A program made the position numbers and the translations under genes. The notes beneath the pieces are model-generated. The model did not search any database and was not told where the DNA came from. It saw nothing but the letters and a program-made list of their open reading frames with translations. Shown piece by piece: positions 27,260 to 36,469 of a DNA stretch of 64,000 bases (its first letter is position 1; each line of letters starts with the position of its first letter). The stretch is from positions 1 to 64,000 of the forward strand of contig JADIZB010000038.1 of NCBI GenBank assembly GCA_016705005.1. The letters run 5' to 3'. Origin of the DNA: Bacteroidales bacterium. GTDB taxonomy: Bacteria; Bacteroidota; Bacteroidia; Bacteroidales; Lentimicrobiaceae.

Positions 27260-28399
27260 ATGAAAAGCAGAAAAATTAACCGTTTTATGCCGGTCATCAC
27301 TTACGCTGCCGTATTGCTTTTTATACTGTCTGCATTTTCAGCGGGCAGCCTGAAGGCACAAACCAACAACAAGCAGAAACCAGTATTCAACATCTCTGCG
27401 GGTCTTACTTCCATGTACGACGACAATATTCTGAAGTATTCGGATAAATACATCGACAGATTTCTGAACAATGAGGATGAAGGCAGGTTTCACATCCGGA
27501 CCTATGATGATGTAGTGATATCACCGGAACTTGAGATGAGTACTTCATATCGTTTTATCCGTAAGTTAAACACCACGTTTACTGCCGGTTACCGGTTTAC
27601 CTCATATATGATCAACAGTAATAAAAGCAGGAGTTACATCAACCTGGGTCTACGACAGTATTTCACCAGGAAGGCAAGTATTAAAATCTCATGGGACTAC
27701 ATCCCTGACTTTTATGTCCGCCATTTCAGGGATGATGACTGGGTAAGTATTTACGGGTATACGCCTGAAACCTTCAAACCATTCTCCTTCGCAAAAGAGA
27801 GTTACGGCGCTGAGGTAATGTATACTTTTTTTAAAAATACCCGGGCAAAACTGATTTTCGATTATGCCTCCTATTATTACAACGCACATTTTACTGAATA
27901 TGACTGCAACAACAGTGCATGGGAATTAAATATCCGCCAGACCCTTTATAAAGGTCTGAAAGCAGAAGCAGGATATACCTTCACCACTTCCGTTGCGAAG
28001 GGCAGCGATGAACCTGGTGAGATCAGGCAATACTCTGATGATTCGGATGGCTCATTTGAAGAAGATGCATTTCTGATCAGGATTTTATGGGATCTTCCTG
28101 AATTTCAAAAACACAGGCATACCCTTGATGTCAAAACTGAATTCAGCAAAAGGTATTCTACAACTGAAAAAAGTGCCGTTCTTGATCCGCTTCATGCCGG
28201 ACGTGTTGATAAGAACATTGCATTGAACGTTAACTACTCTCTTGAAATCACGAAAACCGTTGGTTTGGCATTTTTCTATAACTGGTACAGCAGAAACGCA
28301 AGGTCCATGGCAGAGGAAAACAGCCAGTATGTATCTGAAGAAAAGGACTATGGACAGAGTCAGATCGGTATTTCAGTAACCTATAGCATGAAATATTGA
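27260..28399 (+). CDS. Outer-membrane beta-barrel protein in the pgs locus
   Basis: A 379-residue protein with a long signal sequence ending LKAQ at about residue 34. The rest alternates amphipathic strands rich in Tyr and Phe and ends in an aromatic residue (ISVTYSMKY), as expected of an outer-membrane barrel. Strand pairs such as LNTTFTAGYRF, KASIKISWDYIPDF and LGLRQYF are visible, suggesting perhaps 14-16 strands. It resembles generic outer-membrane barrels near polysaccharide export loci. Position between the duplicated-domain protein and the LVIVD lipoprotein suggests a role in passing or anchoring the polymer at the outer membrane; this is not proven. Confidence 0.65.
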   Translation: MKSRKINRFMPVITYAAVLLFILSAFSAGSLKAQTNNKQKPVFNISAGLTSMYDDNILKYSDKYIDRFLNNEDEGRFHIRTYDDVVISPELEMSTSYRFIRKLNTTFTAGYRFTSYMINSNKSRSYINLGLRQYFTRKASIKISWDYIPDFYVRHFRDDDWVSIYGYTPETFKPFSFAKESYGAEVMYTFFKNTRAKLIFDYASYYYNAHFTEYDCNNSAWELNIRQTLYKGLKAEAGYTFTTSVAKGSDEPGEIRQYSDDSDGSFEEDAFLIRILWDLPEFQKHRHTLDVKTEFSKRYSTTEKSAVLDPLHAGRVDKNIALNVNYSLEITKTVGLAFFYNWYSRNARSMAEENSQYVSEEKDYGQSQIGISVTYSMKY

Positions 28400-28441
28400 G
28401 GTCATTTTATGTATTCATTAAGAAAATAATCAAGACAAAAT

Positions 28442-29446
28442 ATGAAAGCACATTCTTTGTTTTTACTGATGATTACCAGCCTGATGTTTCTGGCTGGCTG
28501 TGGAAAACCCAACGACCCTGAAACCATCGTGGTGCCTGAGAGCGACTATAAAGTGGTCAGAAAATTACCAACACCCGGGTATGCCCAGGATCTGGTGCTT
28601 GATGACTCAAAACTATATATATCACAAGGGGAAGGTGGCTTGCTGATCGTTGATGCAGCAGATCCGGAGAATCCCGCAATTATATCCCAGTTAACCGAAG
28701 GCGTAAGGGGCTATTCCACTAAAATATGCCTCAGGGATTCATTGGTTTACCTTGCTGCAGGATCGTTCGGAGTTACAGTAATTGATGTTAAAGATGCGCT
28801 CAACCCGGTGGTTACGGTTTCAAATCTGAATATGAAACCAGCCAAGAACCTACATATTACCGGTAATTACCTGTACACGGCAGTCAGTGAACAGGGAATA
28901 AAAATCGCTGAACTCAGTTATCCTCAGCAGCCCGACATCAGGGGAGCCCTTTCAACTTCCGGATATGCTACCGGAATTACAACCTCTGCCGACACTTCAA
29001 GGCTTTTTGTTGCCTGCGGTGAAATGGGACTTACCATACTTGACATCAGCGACTTCCAGGATGGTTATCCGGAAACAGTTCCCTATGGATGGTGCGATAC
29101 TCCGGGATATGCAGAGGATGTGGTTCTGGATGAAACACATTCGCTTGCTTTTGTTGCATCAGGCACTTCCGGTCTTCAGATCATCGATTATTCTGACACC
29201 ACCAATGTGCACATCGTGGGCAGTATCGTAACCGGCGGCTATGCAAAAGAACTGCTTTACAGCGATCATAAAGTGTACATGACTGCCGAAAAAAGCGGAT
29301 TGATTGTGATCGATGTAACTGATCCTTCAGATCCGGAAATCATCGGGACAGTTGATACAGAGTTTGCACTGGGTATCGCTATGGACAACAGCTTCATTTA
29401 TATTGCCGATGAGGTCGAGGGACTGATTGTTGTTTCAAAACCCTGA
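28442..29446 (+). CDS. LVIVD-repeat beta-propeller lipoprotein
   Basis: A 334-residue lipoprotein with lipobox LAGC at C20. The rest is made of about six repeats of roughly 42 residues, each with a version of L-x-I-V/I-D-V/A-x-D-P (LLIVDAADPENP, VTVIDVKDALNP, LTILDISDFQDG, LQIIDYSDTTNV, LIVIDVTDPSDP), forming a beta-propeller. Such proteins are usually surface or periplasmic binding scaffolds. It is the last gene of the pgs block, 42 bases after the barrel gene, and is followed by a terminator. It may display or hold the polymer or other surface proteins. Confidence 0.8.
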   Translation: MKAHSLFLLMITSLMFLAGCGKPNDPETIVVPESDYKVVRKLPTPGYAQDLVLDDSKLYISQGEGGLLIVDAADPENPAIISQLTEGVRGYSTKICLRDSLVYLAAGSFGVTVIDVKDALNPVVTVSNLNMKPAKNLHITGNYLYTAVSEQGIKIAELSYPQQPDIRGALSTSGYATGITTSADTSRLFVACGEMGLTILDISDFQDGYPETVPYGWCDTPGYAEDVVLDETHSLAFVASGTSGLQIIDYSDTTNVHIVGSIVTGGYAKELLYSDHKVYMTAEKSGLIVIDVTDPSDPEIIGTVDTEFALGIAMDNSFIYIADEVEGLIVVSKP

Positions 29447-29490
29447 CCGCTTCAGCCAGAGCCAACCCCTTTAGTCAGGATAAAATATAT

Positions 29491-29530
29491 GGAGGATTCA
29501 GCCAGGTGCTGTTTCCTCCTTCCTTTTATA
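29491..29530 (+). terminator. Terminator between the pgs block and the SusC-like gene
   Basis: A nested stem GGAGGA...CAGC/GCTG...TCCTCC (29491-29519), broken only by a T-T mismatch pair, is followed by TTCCTTTTAT. It lies between convergent genes and could act on both strands. Confidence 0.7.
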
Positions 29531-29559
29531 AAGTCTTCATTATCAGTTAACGGCGAATC

Positions 29560-32271
29560 TCAGAAACCAAATTTTACCCCAATCATCCAGGTACGGGGGT
29601 TCGGGTATCGCATCTTGTCAATGCCTCCGGGAACTTCCGGATCCTGACCGCTGTACCGGGTAATCAATAAAACGTTACGGATACTTCCATAGACTTCAAG
29701 CATGCAATTCTTCTTTGTCAGGTTGGTGAAAGTGTACCCCAGGTTCATAAAATCGAGTCGGAAAAATGAGGCATCTTCAACATAGAAATCAGAAAAAAAC
29801 TGATATGTGTCAAAGCCGGCATCATCTATAAACCGGGGCTGATTACGCAGATAAAGATAGCCTCCCCCGACAGCATCGTAAACAGCCTGCGATTTAACAT
29901 TGTTATATACGTAATTCCCGAGGTGAATTCTTCCCGAAAGGTTCAGGTACCATTTCCGCAGCGAAAGACAGGTATTGATCCCCATGACATAATCCGGATC
30001 AGCTTTCCCGAAGGTATACATGTTGTTGATGTTGTCTGTTACAATCCCGGGACTGCCGCTGATGTTATAATACATACCTTCAATGGGCAACCCATCACTG
30101 GTATAAACCTGGGCAAAAACAAAATAAGAATTCACCGGGGAGCCCTCTTTCCGGATCAGAATGGTATTTCCAACGCCTCCCTGAATGGTACCAGTCCGGT
30201 AACCGATGAATCCCGGATTGTCATTACCTGATTCGACGAAAGTATTTTTATTTTTTGCAAGGTTAAAACCAATATTCCATTTCAGATTCTTACGTTTGAC
30301 AAGAACGGAGTTTATCATCAGTTCAATGCCTTTGTTTTCGATTTTACCGGCATTGGTCATCAAGTAATCCGAAAAATTCGCACCTGGGGCAGTCGGAAGT
30401 AAGACAATCTGATCATCAATCACTTCATTATACCTGGTAAATGATGCAGTGATCCGGCGATTGAAAACACTCAGATCGGCTCCATATTCAAATGTCGTGA
30501 CCACTTCAGGTTTCAGATCATGATCAGAACTTCCGGAACCCACCACGGTGTTATTCCTGAATGCTGAATAACCTGAGACGGACGAGCCTGATGATAACCT
30601 TCCGAATTTGCCACCGGGCGTTTTGCTAAACCCCATTCTCAGATTAAAATCATCGATAAAGCCAGCCTTCTTCATGAATGTTTCATTGGCTATTCTCCAC
30701 ACGATACCGAAAGAAGGACTGGTAACTTTACGATTGTCCATTGAAAAAACAGAACTGTTTTCACTTTGAATACCCACATTAACAAGGTACTTCTCCATCA
30801 GTGACCAGGAGACGAATCCATACAAACTACCCGAAAAATTATTTTGCCCGAAAGCAGAGCTGTCAAGAAGTGTTTGGTTGATGATTGTCCTTTCCAGGTT
30901 GCTGCCATCGAGCTTATCACTTAGATAATTATAACCCGCCGATATATTGATCTTACTTCTGATTGTGCTGAAATTGCGGGAATAGTTCAAAAATCCGTTA
31001 AAATAGTTCCTCTTCTGGGAAGACTTATAATCTGAAACAAAGCCACCCTCCCCTAGTCTGTATGTCCAGGCTGCCAGGGAATCAGAAGTTTCGGTGTAAT
31101 TCCGGTCTTGTTTTCTCTGACTGCCATTGATAACAATCTTCAGATCCGGCAAGAAATGAAATGAGTAACTGACCCTGAAATTAGCCGAAAAATCGTTGGT
31201 TTTCCGCCTGAAATCAGATTGCTCCAACAAAGCGACCGGATTTAGCATGGCAATAGGATTGATGTTACTGCTTCCTGGGTTCAAATAGGTAAAGTAACCG
31301 CCATAATCGTTTTCTGCGTAAACAGGTTGGGTTGGGTCCATATATAGTGCAGCGTTCAATACGGATTGGTTGATGCGCCTTATATTATTGAATGCCCCGT
31401 ACAAATCCATACTGATTTTGAGATGCTTGTCAAAAAACTCAGGATATACTGAAATGGCGGCGGTTGTCCGTTTAAACGCTGATGTTCTGACAATACCCGG
31501 TGCACCGGAGTATCCGGCCGATACTCTCCACGGAACGCCAAGGTTGGTGCCTGTGGCTGCCATGTGGTGATCCTGCCCGATCACCGGTTGGAAAACTTCC
31601 TCAATCCAGTTTGTATTGGCTTCACCTGCCAGCGCCAGCATATCGGGCTCACCCGAAAACTTCTCCCTGATCAGAAACCTGAATGATTCAGCATTAAAGT
31701 TTTCAGGCTGATTAACAGGTTCAGAGTAAGACAACTTTCCGGAATAATTGAATCTGAATTTATCCGAAACCCGTTTGGTATTGATCACTAAAGCCCCGTT
31801 CCCGGCTTCCCATCCAAAAAGGGCTGAAGCCATACCTCCGGGAAACCAGGTGATATCCTGAACATCTTCAGGGTTCAGGTTGAGACTTCCGGGTTCAACC
31901 GGGATTTTATTAACCAGTATCAGGGGTGAAACTCCTTCCGATATAGAAGCTACGCCTCTTGAGTAATAATTATATTCACCACCAGGTTCTCCACTCACCG
32001 GTGTCATCACCAAACCCGGGAACTGCCCCGGTACCAGATCTTCAACCCTCAGGGAGAAGCCTTTGGTAAAAGCATCTTTTTCAAGCCTGTAGGCTCTTCC
32101 GGCAAAGTTTGAAATATCCTGATTCTTGATATTATTGTCCTGTTCGGATGAAACTCCGGAGATAAGCCTGGCAGTTGTATCGGATTGCTGGGCTGAACCC
32201 TGACTGAAGGACATCACCAGAAATATGAGAATCACAATACTTGATCCAGGTACGGAATGAAAGGTGTACAT
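29560..32271 (-). CDS. Orphan SusC-like TonB-dependent receptor
   Basis: A 903-residue outer-membrane protein with signal peptide (MYTFHSVPGSSIVILIFLVMSFSQGSAQ). The plug domain is at about 55-165 (VEDLVPGQFPGLVM, YSRGVASISEGVSPLILVN, NPEDVQDITWFPGGMASALFGWEAGNGALVINTK). A 22-stranded barrel follows and ends RTWMIGVKFGF, typical of SusC. Two things are unusual: the carboxypeptidase-regulatory-like N-terminal domain of SusC proteins is missing, and no SusD gene is adjacent. It may import a different class of ligand from ordinary SusCD pairs. A TATCTTTG on the minus strand at 32375-32382 could be its -7 element. Confidence 0.8.
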   Translation of the reverse strand: MYTFHSVPGSSIVILIFLVMSFSQGSAQQSDTTARLISGVSSEQDNNIKNQDISNFAGRAYRLEKDAFTKGFSLRVEDLVPGQFPGLVMTPVSGEPGGEYNYYSRGVASISEGVSPLILVNKIPVEPGSLNLNPEDVQDITWFPGGMASALFGWEAGNGALVINTKRVSDKFRFNYSGKLSYSEPVNQPENFNAESFRFLIREKFSGEPDMLALAGEANTNWIEEVFQPVIGQDHHMAATGTNLGVPWRVSAGYSGAPGIVRTSAFKRTTAAISVYPEFFDKHLKISMDLYGAFNNIRRINQSVLNAALYMDPTQPVYAENDYGGYFTYLNPGSSNINPIAMLNPVALLEQSDFRRKTNDFSANFRVSYSFHFLPDLKIVINGSQRKQDRNYTETSDSLAAWTYRLGEGGFVSDYKSSQKRNYFNGFLNYSRNFSTIRSKINISAGYNYLSDKLDGSNLERTIINQTLLDSSAFGQNNFSGSLYGFVSWSLMEKYLVNVGIQSENSSVFSMDNRKVTSPSFGIVWRIANETFMKKAGFIDDFNLRMGFSKTPGGKFGRLSSGSSVSGYSAFRNNTVVGSGSSDHDLKPEVVTTFEYGADLSVFNRRITASFTRYNEVIDDQIVLLPTAPGANFSDYLMTNAGKIENKGIELMINSVLVKRKNLKWNIGFNLAKNKNTFVESGNDNPGFIGYRTGTIQGGVGNTILIRKEGSPVNSYFVFAQVYTSDGLPIEGMYYNISGSPGIVTDNINNMYTFGKADPDYVMGINTCLSLRKWYLNLSGRIHLGNYVYNNVKSQAVYDAVGGGYLYLRNQPRFIDDAGFDTYQFFSDFYVEDASFFRLDFMNLGYTFTNLTKKNCMLEVYGSIRNVLLITRYSGQDPEVPGGIDKMRYPNPRTWMIGVKFGF

Positions 32272-32585
32272 AAATTATAAAGATTACAATTTTTCAGAAT
32301 GAATCTAAGATAAATAAATTTCTGCTGAGTTGGAAGCTTACTCTATTATATCGCTCGGGTATTTTATTTCATCACAAAGATAACAGGTTACCCAGAAAAA
32401 TTGCATTTGTAAGGAGGTGTTTTAACACTCCGTTAATAATCTGTTGTTATGTACTATAAGGAGAGACAACGCTGCTGAGTGATATCATGGTATATGACCT
32501 GGCTGATCGCAGCGAATCGGCCTTAAAAGAGTCATAAAATCTGTCAAATAGTTAATTTAGCTGACCATCAGAAACAGTTTCATTT
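32272..32585. other. Divergent spacer between SusC-like and AlkZ-like genes
   Basis: A 314-base region with no gene. It holds a -7 candidate for the minus-strand receptor (32375-32382). A small palindrome GTGTT/AACAC lies near 32417-32430. Nothing else is clear. Confidence 0.45.
32375..32382 (-). promoter_or_regulatory. Possible -7 element of the SusC-like gene
   Basis: CAAAGATA on the plus strand reads TATCTTTG on the minus strand, a perfect TAnnTTTG match, about 104 bases before the receptor start codon. No convincing -33 element was found. Confidence 0.35.
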
Positions 32586-33683
32586 ATGACTCCACCTTTA
32601 ATTGCGAGTGCAAGATTGATAAATCAGCGAATCGCGGACACGGATTTTACCCAGCCTTCTGAAATCGTGCGCTGGATGGGCGCCATGCAGGCACAGGATT
32701 ATTTTATGGCAAAAAGGGCCATCGGCCTGCGCATTAAGAATGCCACAGATAAATCCGTAGAAATAGCATTCAGCCGGGGAGAGTTTCTGCGGACGCACCT
32801 GCTGAGACCTACCTGGCATTTTGTTGCCCCGGAAGATATAAGGTGGATGATCAGACTTTCTGCACCTCAGATAAAGATCCAGATGCGGGCAAGAGACCGC
32901 CAACTTGAACTTACGGAGGCTGTGTTTACCAAAAGCAACCTCATCCTCGGGAAATTTCTTTCAGAAAAGGGAAATGCCACCAGGGATGAAATATCAGAAG
33001 AGCTGAACAAATCCGGGATAAAAACAGATGATTCCAGGCTTTCACATCTGATGATCCATGCTGAATTGGATGCAATAATTTGCAGTGGCCCGCTTAAGGG
33101 GAGAAAACAGACCTATGCCCTGCTTGAAGAAAGGGTTAGCAGGCACAAGGATCTGAACCACGAAGAGTCACTGGCAGAGCTTGCACTCAGGTATTTTACC
33201 AGCCATGGACCTGCAACGGTGATTGATTTCTACTGGTGGTCAGGGTTATCGCTGACTAAAGCACGGCAGGCACTCGAAATGGTCAAACAGATGTTGTTGC
33301 ACGAAAATTCCGGATCGGAAACCTATTGGTTTAAGGATTCCTTAATCAACGACGTTTTGATTGAAAATTCAGTGCATCTGCTTCCGGCCTTTGATGAATA
33401 CCTGATCAGCTATCGCAACCGCTCTGTTTCAATTGATTCTGATAACACCAGAAAAGCCATCTCATCAAACGGAATTTTCAGACCGTTGATTGTTATCAAC
33501 GGAAGAGTGGAAGGCATATGGAAGCGTACCATTCAAAAAGATATAGTTTTTATTGAAATGACTTTGTTCAGGTCTCCTGAGAAAACAGCTCTGAAAGCAA
33601 TAGAATCTGCCGTATTGAAATATGGAGACTTTCTTGAACTGAGAACCCGGTTATCCCTGATAAGTAAAACATCTGCCGGGTGA
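32586..33683 (+). CDS. HTH_42 winged-helix protein, AlkZ/YcaQ-like
   Basis: A 365-residue soluble protein of the HTH_42 family, which includes the DNA glycosylases AlkZ and YcaQ/AlkX that excise alkylated bases or unhook interstrand crosslinks. The family's catalytic Q-x-Q motif is present as Q35-A-Q37 in MGAMQAQDYF. A second family motif is LLRPTWHFVAPED at about residues 74-86, with a conserved His. Winged-helix repeats fill the rest, with the phrase ALRYFTSHGPATVIDFYWWSGL. A repair role is suggested by the motif but is not demonstrated. It is a single-gene unit. Confidence 0.7.
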   Translation: MTPPLIASARLINQRIADTDFTQPSEIVRWMGAMQAQDYFMAKRAIGLRIKNATDKSVEIAFSRGEFLRTHLLRPTWHFVAPEDIRWMIRLSAPQIKIQMRARDRQLELTEAVFTKSNLILGKFLSEKGNATRDEISEELNKSGIKTDDSRLSHLMIHAELDAIICSGPLKGRKQTYALLEERVSRHKDLNHEESLAELALRYFTSHGPATVIDFYWWSGLSLTKARQALEMVKQMLLHENSGSETYWFKDSLINDVLIENSVHLLPAFDEYLISYRNRSVSIDSDNTRKAISSNGIFRPLIVINGRVEGIWKRTIQKDIVFIEMTLFRSPEKTALKAIESAVLKYGDFLELRTRLSLISKTSAG

Positions 33684-33847
33684 AACCATCTTTCGTTTAC
33701 CAATCATGAAGAATACATTTCTGATCAGGAATCTGAGGCTGCTTTCAGGTGTTTCTTCAACAATCCAGTAACTATATCATAATTTTACCGTCTATAATAA
33801 TTAAGATACAGGAATATCCAATTACACATATCGTTTAAAACCCTGCC

Positions 33848-36271
33848 ATGTACAAAGATCTTTTCAGGCACAGTTTACGGGCCCTCAGCCGCCAGAAATC
33901 CTATGTATTGATCAATATCCTTGGCCTGGCTACCGGCATTGCCTGCAGCCTGATCATAGCCCTCTTCGTTATTCATGAGCTCAGTTACGATGAGTATCAT
34001 GTAAAAAAAGACCGGATTTTCAGGATTATCCTTAACGGAAAGATCAGCGGGCAGGAAATCAGGGTAACTTCAACCTGCGCGCCTCTGGGTCCGACAATGA
34101 AAGCTGAATTTCCTGAAGTGGAAAATTTCCTGCGCATCAACAACTGGGGTGAAACCATCATCAGAAGTGAGGAGAAATTCTTCACTGAAGAACATTTTAT
34201 GGAAGCAGATTCCGGTTTCTTTGATTTTTTTTCCATCCCGCTGATACGCGGTTCCAAAGAGAATGTACTGAATCAGAAACATACCGTCGTATTGTCAGAG
34301 ACCACAGCCAGAAAGATCTTTGGCGATGCCGACCCGGTAAATAAAATGCTGAAAGTTGGTAATGATTCCAGCCTGTATCGGGTCACAGGTATTTTTGCCG
34401 ACATCCCTGAAACAACCCATTTCGATGCCAACATGATCGGTTCGTTCATGACAAACCCCAGGGCCGGCGATGAAGAATGGCTCTCAAACAGTTTCAGCAC
34501 CTATATCCTGCTTAAGCCAAATGCAAGCGCTGCTTCAGTTGATGCGAAATTCTCAGGGCTTATCGTTAAATATGTCGGGCCATTGGTGACCAAATACCTC
34601 GGTCTCAGTCTGAAGGATTTTCTTGCCCAGGGCAACAAGTACAGGATGTTTCTGCAACCCCTGAGTTCCGTTCATCTTGATCCTACCATTCAGCAGGACC
34701 TCAAACCGGCCTCTGATCCGAAGTACCTCTGGATTTTTGGCAGCATTGCCTTACTGATTATCCTGATTGCTGCCATCAATTTCATGAACCTGTCTACTGC
34801 ACAGGCTTCCCGAAGGGCCAAGGAAATAGGGATCAAGAAGGTATCCGGCTCATCAAGGGGCAACCTGATCAGCCAGTTTATTACCGAAACGGTGCTTCTT
34901 TCCTTTATTTCATTGCTTGTCGCCATCATGATTACCGAACTAACGCTGCCAACATTCAATAAACTTCTGGATATCAAACTGAATATCGGGTATTTTACCC
35001 AATGGTATACAATTCCGTCACTTTTAGTGCTGACCCTTGCCGTAGGTTTTCTTGCGGGCAGCTATCCGGCATTCTATATGTCATCATTTAATCCCTATGT
35101 AGTATTGAAAGGGAAGTTGAGAAGCAGCCGGGCAAGTGTAAATCTGCGCAGCGCACTCGTGGTGCTGCAGTTTTCCATTTCCATAGTTCTGATTGTTGGA
35201 ACCCTGATTATGTTCCGGCAAATCAGCTTCATGCTCAAAAAGGACCTGGGATTCAATAAGGAAAATGTGCTGGTGATCCGCAGGGCTGATGCCATTGGAA
35301 ACCATATTGCAGACTTTAAGGCTGCCCTGCTCCGAATACCCGGCGTTTTGAAAGTTGCAGCATCAACGGCTGTTCCGAACCACAGCAACAACAATAACGG
35401 CTACATGATCAAGGACAGGCCCGATGAAACCTTTCTGATGCAGACCAATTGGGTCGATTACGATTATCTCGAAACCTACGGCCTTAAACTTGAATCGGGA
35501 CGCTTCTTTGATAAAAAGAATTCAACCGATGTCAATGCCTGCATCATCAACCAGGAAGCAGTAAAGGATTTTAACCTCATCAGGCCATTTGAAACCAGGA
35601 TTATCCGGGGTGGAAACGACGATAACGAAAGGACACTCGTACCTGTAATCGGAGTCGTAAGGGATTTTCATTTTGAATCCCTGCATTCTGAAATCGTTCC
35701 TCATGTGATGATGTTCAAAAATGAAGATAATCAGTGGGGGTATTTCAGCGTCAGGCTTGCCCCTTCTGTCGGTAAAGCTACACTTTCGGAAATTGAAAAA
35801 ACATGGGGTTCCTTTACTTCAAATGACCCCATGCAATTCTTCTTTATGGACAAGGACGTTGAACAGATGTACCGGGCCGAAAAGCAGAATGCAAGCCTGT
35901 CCATCGTTTTCACCATTATGGCTATACTGATAGCCAGTCTTGGATTGTATGGTCTGACCGCTTTCACCGTCCAACAGCGAACACGTGAAATTGGGATAAG
36001 AAAGACATTCGGCGCTTCGGTAAGCAAAATATGGTTCCTTATTGCAAGGGAAATCATTGTCCTGATTATCATTTCCATGGCCATAGCCGTACCCCTGGTT
36101 TATCTTGTGGCCGACAATTTCCTGAATAACTACCATTACAGGGTCAGCATCGGGGCCGGGGATTTTGTTTCAGGATTTGTCATTGCTGTAGTTATTGCAA
36201 TGGCTACCATTAGTTACAGGTCAATCCGTGTCGCCCTGATAAACCCGGCTGATTCGCTCAGATATGAATGA
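33848..36271 (+). CDS. FtsX/MacB-type ABC transporter permease
   Basis: An 807-residue inner-membrane permease of the Bacteroidota two-FtsX type. The N-terminus (MYKDLFRHSLRALSRQKSYVLINILGLATGIACSLI) gives the first membrane segment, followed by a MacB-like periplasmic domain (about 50-270), three membrane segments at about 285-430, a second periplasmic domain (about 440-680) and three more at about 690-800. The motif NLSTAQASRRAKEIGIKKVSG precedes one segment and QQRTREIGIRKTFGASV the last set. The partner ATPase is not adjacent. Such permeases usually export peptides, antimicrobials or lipoproteins. Confidence 0.85.
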   Translation: MYKDLFRHSLRALSRQKSYVLINILGLATGIACSLIIALFVIHELSYDEYHVKKDRIFRIILNGKISGQEIRVTSTCAPLGPTMKAEFPEVENFLRINNWGETIIRSEEKFFTEEHFMEADSGFFDFFSIPLIRGSKENVLNQKHTVVLSETTARKIFGDADPVNKMLKVGNDSSLYRVTGIFADIPETTHFDANMIGSFMTNPRAGDEEWLSNSFSTYILLKPNASAASVDAKFSGLIVKYVGPLVTKYLGLSLKDFLAQGNKYRMFLQPLSSVHLDPTIQQDLKPASDPKYLWIFGSIALLIILIAAINFMNLSTAQASRRAKEIGIKKVSGSSRGNLISQFITETVLLSFISLLVAIMITELTLPTFNKLLDIKLNIGYFTQWYTIPSLLVLTLAVGFLAGSYPAFYMSSFNPYVVLKGKLRSSRASVNLRSALVVLQFSISIVLIVGTLIMFRQISFMLKKDLGFNKENVLVIRRADAIGNHIADFKAALLRIPGVLKVAASTAVPNHSNNNNGYMIKDRPDETFLMQTNWVDYDYLETYGLKLESGRFFDKKNSTDVNACIINQEAVKDFNLIRPFETRIIRGGNDDNERTLVPVIGVVRDFHFESLHSEIVPHVMMFKNEDNQWGYFSVRLAPSVGKATLSEIEKTWGSFTSNDPMQFFFMDKDVEQMYRAEKQNASLSIVFTIMAILIASLGLYGLTAFTVQQRTREIGIRKTFGASVSKIWFLIAREIIVLIIISMAIAVPLVYLVADNFLNNYHYRVSIGAGDFVSGFVIAVVIAMATISYRSIRVALINPADSLRYE

Positions 36272-36354
36272 AACCAGGTTCTGTTATCTGAACGCTGATG
36301 TTTGCCTGCGTATGGTTTAATTAATGCTGACATTCGGTTTTGATTCATAGTTAC

Positions 36355-36362
36355 TATATTTG
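36355..36362 (+). promoter_or_regulatory. Possible -7 element of the GT39 gene
   Basis: TATATTTG is a perfect consensus match about 108 bases before the start codon. No matching -33 element was seen. Confidence 0.3.
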
Positions 36363-36469
36363 TTTCCGGATAAGGGAAATAAGCCCTGTTTCCCGTTCAT
36401 CATAGCCTTTGATCAGCCACGAATCATTGGTTAAGGTTAGAGATGTGATTATTAAAATTATAATACCGG

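Noticed and set aside
29560..32271. SusC-like receptor as a part of the poly-gamma-glutamate system
   Set aside because: It is on the opposite strand, separated by a terminator and belongs to an uptake family.
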